Assembly (NCBI GenBank): GCA_021018995.1
Contig: CM037588.1
Span: 94,276,765-94,340,764, forward strand
Source of the DNA: Chloranthus sessilifolius
Taxonomy: Eukaryota > Streptophyta > Magnoliopsida > Chloranthales > Chloranthaceae
DNA length: 64,000 nucleotides
Reading direction: 5' to 3'
In this document: one piece after another, positions 34,061-44,659 of the stretch
How positions within the stretch are numbered: the first letter of the stretch is position 1
How the letters are laid out: each line of letters begins with the position of its first letter
Position numbers and translations under genes: made by a program
Notes under the pieces: generated by a model
Seen by the model: the letters and a program-made list of their open reading frames with translations, nothing else
The model's database searches: none
Told to the model about the DNA's origin: nothing

Positions 34061-34805
34061 TAAAAAAAAGGGGTTTTGGGCTCGCTATGCTAAGGAGGAT
34101 TGACCTCGTTCCCGAGTACCCTCCGTAAGCTCCCTTGGGCAAATCGGGTGGCTGAGATTGAAGATAAATTTGATTTAGGATTATAAAATAGTATTTTTGG
34201 AATTTTCAGAGTCAATTTTGGAGTAATAATTATGAATTAAATTAAGAAACTAGAATTATGGAAACTAAAATTAATATTTAGGATTTTTGGAGGTATTAAA
34301 ATAAGAAATTTAAAATTAAAATTAAAATTTCTAGGACCGAATTCGGGTCTAAAATAAGAAAATCAGACCGTATGATTAAAGACTGGTTTTAGGATCCGAG
34401 GACTAGAACCAGAAATTAATGATAGGACAGGAAATTGAGATTTTAGAATGGAATTAAAGCCTAGGGTCGGTAAATTAGACCGTCAGATTAAGGACTGGTT
34501 TTAAATTCGGAGAACTAGAACCAGATATAGAGAATTTGCAGTCTAAAAAAAAAGGTACTATGGTCTCGGACTGAAAATTAAAACCTATAATTAAAACTAA
34601 GAGAAATATCCTAAGTCTAAAACTAAGATTTTTACCTAAGACCGGGGCTGCGAAGAGAAATCTCAAAGATTCTACGCTTGAATTTCGAGATTATGATTAG
34701 GTTGCTCTATGTGCTCATTCTCGGAGTTCTCTGGTTTCGAAATCCCAAAAAAGTTCGTTCGCTCTCAAAAATTGTCCAGCCTCCCCTGGGCGAATTAAGA
34801 AAAAA

Positions 34806-34816
34806 ATCTTTTATAG
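34806..34816 (-). promoter_or_regulatory. Probable TATA box of the D1 3' LTR
   Basis: Minus-strand CCTATAAAAGA just downstream of the half-site array. The same motif is in the D2 LTR (57640-57650). Confidence 0.6.
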
Positions 34817-34849
34817 GTTTTTTTCTAATTAAACGCCCTATTTCAGGCA

Positions 34850-35270
34850 TTTAATCGAATTACGCACTGGTCTCCCAGTGCTTAATCGCTTTGAGTTGGT
34901 CACCGACTTAGTGAGCAATAGGCTGAGTTGCTCAGTGAGTTTCCTAGTCTTAACCATGTTAGAACTAATTGTGCTCCCATGGTGAGGTGCATAATCCAAT
35001 TAAACATTCCTTCCGAAGCACTTAATCGAGAAAACTTAGGGATCAAGGATGGTGAGGCTTGGCCGAGCGTAGGTCAATTGTGCGCCGGTGGTGTGGCGCT
35101 CAATTTGATCGTGCGTCTGGTGTCAAGCGCATGATCGAGTCTCGAGTTGGTCTGGGGAAAGGAAGTCCGGTCTGGGAAGGGACTAATTGCTCGCTTGTGA
35201 TTTGGCGAGCAATCGAATTGAGCGCTTGGTTTTAGGCTCTTAATTTGGGGTTGTCCAAGTCTAGGTCGGG
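34850..35270. promoter_or_regulatory. GCGC/AATT inverted half-site array in the D1 LTR
   Basis: Repeated GCGCTTAATCG, GTGCGTAATT and reverse forms upstream of the LTR TATA box on the minus strand. The same array type stands before the antisense promoters at 38154 and 40426. Confidence 0.6.
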
Positions 35271-35274
35271 CTTG

Positions 35275-35790
35275 AAATGCCAGGCTATTGTTTCCGCTTA
35301 TATTTTGACTATATACTATTATTTAAGTATATAGTCTCCCTACGTTGGGATTTGAGCCACAGAGCTATTGTTTCAGCCTGTGTTCAGCCATATACTATTA
35401 TTTCAGTGTATAGTTCTCACATTAGGGGTATGGGGCCTGAGCCATAGAGCTATTATTTCAGCATGTGTTCAACCATATACTATTGTTTCAGCATATGGTC
35501 CCAATATGAGGGCAAAAGGGGTCTGAAATGTAAGACTATTATTTCAGTCTGTATTCCGACTATATACTATTATTTTAGTATATAGTCTCCCTACGTTGGA
35601 ATTTGAGCCACAAAGCTATTATTTTAGCTAGTGTTTAGCCATGCACTATTGTTTCAGTGCATGGTTCCCACGTCGGGGGTATGGGGCCTGAGCCACAGAA
35701 CTATTATGTCAGCCTGTATCCAGCCATATGCTATTGTTTCAGTATATGGTCCCATATTCAGGTTATGAGGTCAAAGGTTGACCAAATAAA
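35275..35790. repeat. Twelve-hairpin array with conserved 10-nt loop
   Basis: Twelve copies of C-TATT(G/A)TTTCA-G, each flanked by complementary arms. The arms differ between copies but stay paired: GACTATATAC/GTATATAGTC, CCATGCAC/GTGCATGG, CCATATAC/GCATATGG, CACAGAGC/GCCTGTG. The order repeats as two roughly 252-bp higher-order units (matching copies at 35284 and 35536, 35307 and 35559). The D2 LTR keeps about four copies (58110-58240), and D-1 only traces (7470-7540). Confidence 0.9.
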
Positions 35791-35828
35791 TTTGTATATT
35801 CCGAGAGGACAAAATGGGGGTGTCTACA

Positions 35829-35840
35829 TATGCCCCTCTT
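35829..35840 (-). other. Polypurine tract of D1
   Basis: Minus-strand AAGAGGGGCATA next to the LTR start TGTAGACACC; conserved in D2 and D-1. Confidence 0.8.
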
Positions 35841-38150
35841 CGGCGCGCTCTTGCAAAGTAAGAATGCATCAAAGAAGTAGACACCCCTAATTAGAGGTGT
35901 CTTCTCGTTTCTCTTAGGAATTCACAAATGTGAATTGGTGATGCTGACATGACAAGTTTGGCTTTCTTATCTATCAGCGCAAGCTAAAATAGAGCATTCA
36001 AAGGGCAAATGGCAGCTGTCGAAGGGCACATTTCGGGTCTGTAGGTGCATGGCGCATCCTGCCACATGGTGCGGGCTAATAGAGGGATTTTATGCAATCG
36101 AGGTACTGGGGCATCAATCAAATGTTCAAAACAAGGTTCAGGGACCAATAATAATAAAATGAAGTATTATAGAATATCAAAAGCTTTTGCAAGTCATGTC
36201 AGACCGAGCGCGTCATTGCTCATACCCATGCGCGTCAAGCGCTCTTTTTCCAATAGGCGTTTGTAAGTTCTTAGATTAAATATACTCAATGTTTAGCTTC
36301 CTAGGGGAATGTCTGGTTTGGGTGAGGGGTCTTGTGAGGTATGCTTAATTGAATTCTGCGCAGTGGCGCGTGCACTTGATTCATCTGGAGTCGGACTCTA
36401 AGTTGGGAATTCTAATCCTAATGTGTCTGAACAAATGATTCTGCATAGTGGTGTGTACGCTTGATCCAATTATGTGTAGTGGGATATGTGGTTGATTGCG
36501 AGTTTAGGGGTTTTAGGAGTTAAAGGTCAGGTTTAAGTATAATTTATTGTGAGCGGGTGATGGGGCACTTAATAAATTATTTTGGTATTTAAAGAAAGGT
36601 GAGTTGGGTCTATTTATCTTATTGCTTTGTTCTTCTTTTCTTCTCTTTTTTTTTTAAATTTTTATTTTGAAGTAAGGAGATTTTAAAATTCGAGAAATTT
36701 AAAATTTAAAGTTTTAGGGATTTTAACTTAAGATCAATTCGGTGGTAAAACGGTAGAAAACATGACTTCCGAGACGTCACTGAGCAGATCCACCTGTACG
36801 AGATTTATGGACCCGACCGTTATTGTGGTTGTCAAGACGATACTTGGCATGTTAGATACTACGTCTAACCTTCTTGGCGAGTACTGATGATTATCTCTTA
36901 TAGGAGGACTACAATGATTCGCGAGTTGAGAGAGATGGGTTTTGAAAATATTTAACTTAATCATAGCTAACTATACTTACGAGGAATATTGAGTGAAACA
37001 AAAAAATGGGTAGTACTTACCTGGGGGTGATACTTACCTGGATTGTGTGTAGCTTGTATGGTCTGGTGGCACTGTAGTGTCGCGATGTGACTTTGGAGAT
37101 TTCTTCTCTTCAGGACTACTGTGGCAGGGCTTGGCAGTTGTGATGTGATATCGTGCGAGAAATAATGTCACGATGGGACCTGGGGATTCTCCCTTTCTTT
37201 GGCTGTGTGCTGCGTGAGTCCTAATGGGATGTGGGGATCAATTCGGGAGAGAGAGATCTTTGCCTTAGCGACAGGACATGATCGAGCTTCCCCTCTTTTC
37301 ATCATATGGCATGGCATGTGTTGTTTGAGCTTTATTTATTTATTTTCAGGTAGTGATGTTCGCGATGGGATGTTGATTGAGCGTAGTTAGTAGTGGGACG
37401 CTAGTGGGATATTTGCGCGATGGGACGTTGGTGTCTTTCTTTGTAGATCTTGGGTTATAAAAGAAATCACGTTGTGGTTACATCGTGATTGGCTTCGTCT
37501 TTGGGCGGTTTGCTTTTGGCTTTTCACGATGGGTCATGAGGGTATGGTTAATTTATTGCGATGGGATTGGATATTGAGGCGATATCGCATGTGTACACGT
37601 TATCGCGATGGGGATGGATGCTATCAATGCTTGCTTCTCATGTAAGGGTGCGTGATGGGATGGGTGAGTAGGTCTTTCTTTTTTGTTAGAACAACCTGTG
37701 AGGTTAAGTGATGGGACTGAAAAATTTTAGCCAAGATGGGATACAAAGGTGTGAGGGTGTAAATTTTGTCCAAAGTCAGGTATTGCGCGCCTGTTTTAGG
37801 TTGCTCAATACGATTGCATGCCTATTTTCGGGCATGCGATCTCAGGCTTGAGGAGCCGTTTACGCACATGTAAGTATGCGTGTAATTGGATTATGCATTA
37901 TAATCATAGCGCGTGATCGAGGCATCACCAGGTCAGTGTACGGGTGACCTTTTAGGTCACGCAGCGGTAGTGTGTCGTTTGATAAATTTGCATTGTTCAT
38001 AGAGTGCGTGCGATCGGAGCATCGCACGGTTGGTGCGGGTGATGGTTCCATTATGCACCCAGGTCGTAGCGTGTGTTTTGGATTGTGCGCAGTGTGCCTA
38101 GCACGTGATCAAGTTAAACGCCTGTGCTCTGGCGCGTGATTGGGTCTGTA
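35841..38150. other. D1 3' internal region, non-coding, motif-rich
   Basis: No gene is recognised. It shares blocks with D-1 (5698-7361) and D2 (58328-60570), for example AATTCACAAATGTGAATTGG (a perfect palindrome near 35920) and the CACTGAGCAGATCCAC stretch at 36780. From 37080 to 37760 the GCGATGGGAC motif recurs many times, followed by GCGC/AATT half-sites (37790-38140) leading to a TATA box. Confidence 0.6.
37080..37760. repeat. GCGATGGGAC motif cluster in D1
   Basis: More than a dozen copies of GATGGGA(C/T), often preceded by CGC, spaced irregularly (about 12 to 60 bp). The homologous clusters are at 5800-6310 and 59460-60170. Confidence 0.6.
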
Positions 38151-38153
38151 CTC

Positions 38154-38695
38154 TATATAAGTGAGGAAGCTTTCATTTGCTTTTCATTCCCTGGTTTAGT
38201 CTCAAGTTTTGACCTTTTTCTGCATATCTTATATTCTAAAATTTGTGTTTTAGTGATATTGGGTGATCTAACCATCCAATTGGGATGTCGTTTCTTCCTA
38301 TATTTGTTATTTTACGTGATCTCTGTCCCGAGGTGATACTCGTGGATGACATTATTCTGAGAGTGGGTGGTATTGGGAATGAGGGCGCTAGTCTTCACAT
38401 CGGTCCTTTTTAGAGAGCAGTGAAGGCAGTGTTGAGGAGGCGGCAGTGGAGGAGATGAAGATAGTGGAAGAGAAGGAGTAAAAGGTGGAGGGATGTGTTT
38501 TCCAACCAATTCTCCCTGAAGCCTCCAATTGGATGCTCTGAGCGGAATCTGCTCCTCACTTCGTCTAAGTTTTGAATCCAGTCTTTGTTTTGAGTTGTAG
38601 GTTAAAGTTTTAGGTTTTCATTTTGGGTTGTAAATTCAGGAGGTATGCCTCCTGTGATACTTGTAAAACTTTTGAGTTGTAAATAAAGAGACTTT
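38154..38695 (+). pseudogene. Antisense unit 1 of D1: short promoter-to-poly(A) unit
   Basis: A TATA box (CTCTATATAAG, 38154-38160) follows the half-site array. The leader (TTTTAGTCTCAAGTTTTGAC, GTGTTTTAGTGATATTGG, then a TCTAACCATCCAATTGGG stretch) resembles the leader of the PMD gene at 40450-40560. The unit then reaches, within 480 bp, a TATG-loop hairpin (38637-38654) and a TGTAAATAAAGAG poly(A)-like signal (38677-38690). It has no long ORF. I infer a deletion derivative of the PMD transcription unit, or a non-coding RNA. D2 has the same unit (60578-61190). Confidence 0.5.
38637..38654 (+). terminator. TATG-loop hairpin near the 3' end of antisense unit 1
   Basis: CAGGAGG-TATG-CCTCCTG, a perfect 7-bp stem with a 4-nt loop, about 30 bp upstream of an AATAAA. 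Related hairpins are at 39551, 44646, 61136 and 61224. Confidence 0.55.
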
Positions 38696-38699
38696 TTTT

Positions 38700-40050
38700 T
38701 TTTTTTTGTCATGCTTGTTTATTTGTTTAAACTTATTAGTGGATTAGTTGGATTTATTTGATTTATTTAACTTATTTTAGGATTTAGTTTATCTTGAAGT
38801 TGAATTTTTTTTTATGGGGTTTGTTTAGAGGGTTTACTTAGTTCCGATGGGTTTAGTTGGGGCATTTTTCTCGGCGAGGTCCCGAACAATTTAGGGTTTC
38901 ATTTTTTTTTAGAGTGAAGTTTAAGGTATTTTGTTCTAGTCTTTTGTTTGACTTTGGGTGACACTTGTTAAAAGGTATGAGTTCTTCAAAAGTTTTGGAT
39001 GGGTGTTAAGTGTTTGAATCTTATTGGCTTGTTTACTTTGCTTTGGGATTTGTATTTCCTTAAAGGGGTAAGTGTTGTGTGATTATTGGTTCATCTGGGT
39101 TTGTCATGGATTGTGGTTTTTCAGGGGGTATTTGTTTGGTTTGGATTTAATTAGATTGGAAGGGTTTTAAGGTGTGACACTTGTCATTTGGTGATTCAGG
39201 AGGTACAGTTTATAAATGTGTGAGCTAAAAGTTTGGGTTCTTGTTGTTTTGAATTTTATTCCAAGTTTGAGATTAAAAGTTTTGGAGGCATTTTTGTTTT
39301 GGGCATTTTCTTGTTCACTAATGTCTTTTCTTCCTTTCTTTTTTGTGTCATGGGTGTTGGACCCGAAGAGTTGTGTTTATTGAGTGGATTATTGAGAATG
39401 GACGGGATTGGAAATGCAAGGTAGCAGTCGAATTGCTGCCATGTTAAGGGAAGAGAGGAAGATGAAATTTTTGGTTTCCCAAATGAATCCGGATTTGCGT
39501 ATTGCCTGAACGTGTGGATTTTAAGTTTCTTGTTTCAAGTTGTATATTTAGAGGGTATGCCCTCAGTATTTTTTGTAATTATTTTATTTATTTATGAAGG
39601 GATTATGATTTTAATTTCTTTTGTAAATTCAGGTTTAGTTTATTTTGTAGCTTGTTTGATTTGTTTTGAGTGCGAGGTTTACTTGTTTAATTTATTTACC
39701 TTAGATTGGGGCGTGTTAGGAGCATTTTTTTGTTTTGACTTAGTTTGGGCTTAGTTGGAGTGTATGAACAATGGGGGTATTTTTCTTGTTTAGTTTTGCC
39801 TTAGTAGGGGCAAGTTTTTTTTCTTTAGTTTTGGTTGGAGTGTGTAAATGGTGTCGGGGCATTTTTTTAGTTTGGTCTTAGTTTGGAGCATTTTCTTTTA
39901 GTTATCGGGATGCATATTTCTTTAAGTCTGGAACGTTTTGGATCGGGTTTAAGAAGGGCGTGGTTTAAGCTAATAATTAGTGTCAGAGATCACCCAATTT
40001 AGGCCTGTGAATGTGTAGTCCTAGGCATTTTTTTTTCTTTGTGTTTCTAG
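38700..40050. other. D1 internal region between antisense units
   Basis: T-rich on the plus strand, with no recognisable coding sequence. It contains a second hairpin, GAGGG-TATG-CCCTC (39551-39564), followed by TTTGTAATTATTTTATTTAT, which looks like another 3' end; its promoter is not obvious. Short T-rich words with GTTTAGTTTGGG recur (39700-39960). Confidence 0.4.
39551..39564 (+). terminator. TATG-loop hairpin, second copy in D1
   Basis: GAGGG-TATG-CCCTC followed by AGTATTTTTTGTAATT. The same hairpin and context occur in D2 at 61224-61237. Confidence 0.5.
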
Positions 40051-40433
40051 GGAATTACGCGCTTCACTTGGAGTGCATAAAGTAATTGCACGCCAGAGGG
40101 TGGACGCGCATTCAGAGAGTCAGAACATCGTTAAGCGCCAGTTTTCGGTCATTTGACTGATTTAAGCGCATGGTACTGGGTGCGTGATTAAGGTGGTGGC
40201 TGGTCACTGTACGGGTGACCATTAGAATTTGCACGCTACTGTGTAGACACTTGAAGTGATTACATGCTTAGTAGGTTGCACGCAACCAAATGGTCGGGTT
40301 GGTTTGAGCGGGCGACAATTCATTTGCGCGCTCAAGACCAGTCGTGCGATCCGAATTAAGCGCAGTGAGAGTGGTGCGTGATTGGTTTAAGCGCTTGGAT
40401 TTACACGCGTGATTTAGCTGTGTCCTATAAATA
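40050..40433 (+). promoter_or_regulatory. Antisense promoter of the D1 PMD gene
   Basis: Inverted half-sites of the form TTAAGCGC...GCGTGATT. The GCG cores at 40360, 40376, 40391 and 40407 are 15-16 bp apart. They lead to a TATA box CCTATAAATAG (TATAAATA at 40426-40433). The arrangement equals that of the family-D LTR promoters but on the other strand. Confidence 0.55.
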
Positions 40434-40602
40434 GTTCAAAACTTTTCATTTTGTTGTGTGATCCGTTTTAGTCTTTGACTCTCTGTTTCCTTATTTCTCT
40501 GTGATCTAATTTTTGTGTTTTCGTGATATTTTGCTATCCGACCATCCGTTTCAGGCGTCATTTCCTTTGTTCTCTTCAGTTTTTCATGCTCTTGGTTCTA
40601 GG

Positions 40603-43600
40603 ATGGAGGGTGAGGGTATTGGTGGGCGCGATCTTACTATTTCTGAGTTGGAGAGGATGTTAGGGCAGAGATAGGTAAGACTTATGAGGCTTGGACCGAC
40701 GTAGTCGGGGAGGTGGATGCCGGGGAGGTCGTTAGAGAGGAGGTACTGGAGGTTGACCAGTCGGGGGTCAGGGAGGAGGTGCTCAAGATTGAGCAGGGGG
40801 CACTGAGGATGAGGGTGAGAGGGTTAAGGGTGAGATACCGAAGGGTGAGAGAGCTGAGGGTGTGGCTGAGGAGCACCAGGGTGACGGGCATCGAGATCGT
40901 AGACACTTCCCGCTAGAGGGTTTCTTCGCAGAATGAAGGTAAGCACCCATGAGCAAGAGTCCTTTCATTTTCTTAGCCATTTAGGTTATGACATAGGCTT
41001 ATTAGGCTTTAGAAACCCTTCCAATTTATGTCAAACCTGCATTAATCTTTGGTTGTGTGCTTACTCATGCATCATGATGGCATCTAGAGATAGGTCATGT
41101 TTCTATTTAGTTGCCCTTATCACATTTTGTATATTTGTTGTAAATTGTTATTGTGTTTGGGGTATATTTTACTTACTTTTAGTTCTAAATTTATTTATCT
41201 TTCGTCATAGGTATGTGTTAGTCTTATTGTTATTATTTATATTTCGTTCAATAGGAGTCCCCCGCAGCTAGCTATCAGCTTGACATGGACCGAGTCTCAT
41301 ACTTGGTACCGTACCTTACCAAAGTTTCAACGGTCGTGGCTAGTGTCTTTCAGTTTCGGATCAATCCTAGTGCTGGAGCCCTTTTAGGTCGATCGTGGCC
41401 TGATCGCGGTGATCTTGGAGAGATGGAGGGAGACGCATCAGGCGCTTTTCTTTCTTGTTGGTATGATGTTGTCGACTCTAGAGGAATGGGTCCGCATTAC
41501 CGGCCTTCATTTTAAGGGTGACCCGATCATAGGGCATATGGCGGGACATTATTGGAGGTGTGTGAGGAGATTGAGTGTGCCATATAGATCGAGTGGATCG
41601 GGGCCAAGTGTAGTTCGAGTCACTTGGTTTTTTGATATGTTTGGGAGTGGCTTTGTTCCCCTGAGGCGCCATTCAGAGGCAAAGGCATCTTATGAGGCGC
41701 ATTGTGTGATAGTGGCAGGCCAGGAGCCCGTGGTGGAGCCGGGGTTGGCTTTGGATAGGGTGCTTCAAGCATTCTTGATGCACTTCCTTGGCACGGTGCT
41801 CTTCTTTTCTTCGACTCGGGGATGCATCACTGAGTTATTCTTGATGATTCTCGGGGACTTGGACCGAGTCCCCACCTATGCATGGGGTGTGGCCGCATTG
41901 GCATATCTCTATGAGCAGCTTTACTGTTGGGGATAGGGCGTTGCGACGATCAGAGGTTTTCTTCCCTTCCTCAAGGTGAGTTTTAGTTAATTAATGTCAC
42001 AGTGTCTCTATTTTTTGGTCTTTTGATAGTAGCATCTACTTATCATTTCTTCTATTTTGTTTTCTAGTTTTAGGCATATGATCGCTTTGCTTTTCTTCAT
42101 CCGAGGGTTCCGTTGGAGGTGAGGTTCATGTTTCCACGGATGCATGTGTGGAGGGAGGCGTTGAGGGGTCACCGTTGGTCTTCAGATCTTCAGACCGCGC
42201 GCGATCTCTTTGAGGAAATGCACGCGAGGCAGGTATAGATCGTCATGCGCATGTTTTTTTCATTTTGTTTGGTCTTTTAGGATCTGAGTCTTCATTGAGG
42301 GGTTAGATCGTTTGCTTGGTTGTAGGTGATTTGGAGGCCGTATGTAGATGAGGAGGATGCGAGCGTGCCAGTGATTCAGTCTGGCCGGCGTTTCTTTGAT
42401 GTGGACATATGGGTCCATTGTTTTGAGAGGGTGGAGAGGATCCACACATCTCGAGTGATATGAAAGCTGGGGCTTGCTCAAGGAGTCCCTCCAGAGATTC
42501 GCCACAGAGTGGCGAAGAGGATGACCGGCCCTCCTGGCCGAAATTTTTTGAGCAGATGGCGCTTCAGATAGCAGATTTTAGAGCTGGGGGGACTAGGGTT
42601 ATAGGGCCACGTGATGAGGAGGATGCTCGAGAGTATATGCGATGGTTTAGTGCATTGGGTGGCGGGCGCCTCTTCACACGTCCCTTCCATGGGAGTGGCT
42701 CTTTCGAGATCAGTGGGCCGGAGTCGGCGTCGGCTTTGAGGGAGAGGTTGACTATGTTGGAGCAGAGCCATCTAACCTCGAGCATGTGGGGGGCATTAGA
42801 CGCCCTCCATAGGGCGATGAAGCGGATGGGGTGTGCTCCTCGTCTGGATGAGGAGATTCTACACTCTTTAGCCTCCTCGGTTGCTCAGGCTAGGGGGCGG
42901 AGGATGAGTTGGGGGCTCGGTTAGTGGAGACTCGATGGCTCCTGGTGAGTTAATTTATGATTTTTTTGTATTATGTGGACTCAGTCTTCTGGTCATTTTG
43001 ATATGGTTGTGGTGTCTCGTTTTGTTTTATTTTGGACAGTCTGAGAGGGAGGGTGAGGTTGCTTGTCAGGCGGCCCTGCTGGATGTCTATTGCAGTCAGC
43101 AGCTGGCTGATCTGGAGGTAACCAGTGTACATTTTGAGGTTGATCGATTGGTAAGTGTCTTTACAAATATAGTTTTATTAATTGTTAGCATTGTGAGCTT
43201 TCCAACTATTGTGTTTATTGTTATTCGTAGAGAGCCAAGCTCACTGTTGGAGGTTTCGTTTGGGCATTTGATCCATCTTCAGTTACTTCTTCCAGTTGGG
43301 AAGATCCAGCGATGGCTCAGCTTCGGGCTGAGCTAGATCATTGGGTAAGTTCCATTCAATCTTTTATCTTGTTTGTGTCATTGCATTAGTTTGTTAGGTG
43401 TCATTATTTTGCTTTCTTAGTAGCTTACTAATATCATGCGGTATTTCAGCGTCGGGTTGTCGGGGATCTTCAAGTGAGGGAGGCAACTGCTGCCTCTCTA
43501 CGCCCGGAGAGTTAGGTATATATATATATATATATATACTTGATGTGGCATAATTCTATTTAGGTTATTTCATCTTTATTTTGATTCTGACATGTCTGGT

Positions 43601-44600
43601 GTTCATTTGTTTGGTTCTTTGTGCAGGCTGTTCCGAACTCTGCTCCCGAGGCTCCCCCTCAAGAGTCTGTTCCTATCCCTACTTATTATGTTTGTGATTT
43701 ATTTGTCATTATAATATTTTTCTTATGTATTTGTTTGTCAGGTGGCTCTTCAAGAACCTCGTCCGTCGGCACCCTAACGCTTTCTTTGCGCTAAGTCGGC
43801 CTACTTCTGATACCAACTGTCGCAGGGCATCCTTCAAGTATTGGCCCCGTCACAAGCCGCCTATGTTCTTTGTTCCTTCCATGCCTCCTGCTGATCCAGT
43901 GACTGCTGAGACGGTTGGGCGACTACTGGAGGAGAGGCTAGATCTAGTATAATCCTTTCCTCTTCAAAGTTTCTTATTTTATTCATGTATATGTTAGTTT
44001 TACTTTGATTTGGTGTGGCTATGTAAGTTCGTCAGCTTGAGGAGGCGCATCTAGAGGCGGCGTGAGCGCGCCACTCCTGAGGCGAGACGGATCCTCGGGG
44101 AGATGCAGAGTCGTGAGGACCTGGCAATTGAGATGATGGTCACATAGACGACTCAGATCGAGGTGTTAGAGGCAGCATGCCGGACGACATGGGCGGAGAT
44201 TCAAGTGTCCCTAGATTGGTTGCAATATCGTCTGACGAGGAGTGAGAGAGGGGTGCGTAGGTTAGTTAGTCAATTTGATGGCTCAGAGTTGAGGGCTATG
44301 GGTTCCTCGGCTAGGCAGTCTCATCATACGTCACATGATCGCATCAGGGATGATGCACGTAGGGATTAGATCGTTCGTGATATTCTTACGGGTTATCCTC
44401 CTCGTTCTCGATCGAGGCGGTCTATTAGACAGATGAGTGAGGGGGTTCTATAGCGGGGCCTTGTCGTTTAGAGGTTTTGAGGACTCCGAGTGCCAGGATT
44501 ATGTTTTCAGAGGACCAGTCTGTGGACCTCCGGGCTGATGATACTGGAGACAGCGGTGCTCGTCCATCGCAGTGACAACGTAGGGAGTAGGTGTGTGTGT
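40603..44600 (+). pseudogene. Plant mobile domain (PMD, aminotransferase-like) gene, antisense in D1
   Basis: Proposed exons with consensus splice sites: 40603-40938 (ATG; acidic Glu/Gly-rich lead-in), 41255-41975, 42068-42232, 42326-42944, then several short exons (about 43041-43122, 43228-43345, 43451-43515, 43627-43680, 43741-43950, 44032-44370). PMD signatures: LIAVILERWRETHQALFFLV, LEEWVRITGLHFKG, QAFLMHFLGTVLFFSS, LMILGDLDRVPTYAWGVAAL, AYLYEQLYCWG, VIWRPYVDEEDASVPVIQSG and EYMRWFSALGGG. A charged, coiled-coil-like C-terminal part follows (for example LEAACRTTWAEIQVSLDWLQ). PMD proteins of plants act in nuclear silencing and genome stability, and TE-borne versions are known. TAG stops at 41934 and 42071 and a frameshift in exon 2 mark a pseudogene. 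The D2 copy has different lesions. Confidence 0.75.
43518..43541. repeat. TA microsatellite
   Basis: About 11 TA units in an apparent intron of the PMD gene. A shorter run lies at 44632-44645 just before the 3' hairpin. Confidence 0.9.
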
Positions 44601-44645
44601 GTGTGTTTTTGTATCCATAGCATGTGCGTGCTATATATATATATA

Positions 44646-44659
44646 GGGGGGATGCCCCC
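44646..44659 (+). terminator. GATG-loop hairpin near the 3' end of the PMD gene
   Basis: GGGGG-GATG-CCCCC followed by AGTGATAAGTGTAAGAAG. It is a variant of the TATG-loop hairpins at 38637 and 39551, with both stem strands changed together. Confidence 0.5.

Larger units (their letters stand above)
32984..35828 (-). repeat. 3' LTR of D1 (2845 bp)
   Basis: On the plus strand it runs TGTTGGTGTGCAC to GGTGTCTACA. It aligns with 55346-55886 and 55887-58315. Read from the element's U3 (right) to U5 (left), it holds the hairpin array (35275-35790), the GCGC/AATT half-site array (34850-35270), a minus-strand TATA box (34806-34816), an AT-rich imperfect tandem repeat (33410-34060) and the conserved block TGCAGATATTTAATGACGC. 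The plus-strand frames inside have no recognisable product. Confidence 0.9.

Noticed and set aside
35275..35790. CRISPR-like array of regularly repeated hairpins
   Set aside because: This is a plant LTR. Repeats have variable arms and no unique spacers of constant length, and no cas genes exist. It is a hairpin repeat inside a retrotransposon LTR.
41285..41515. Plus-strand 76-codon frame starting MDRVSYLVPYLT
   Set aside because: It overlaps PMD exon 2 in another frame. The family motifs are in the neighbouring frame, and the similar frame in D2 (62929) reflects shared DNA.
42478..42785. Minus-strand frames opposite the PMD exon 4
   Set aside because: They are shadows of the plus-strand PMD exon, which alone shows family motifs.
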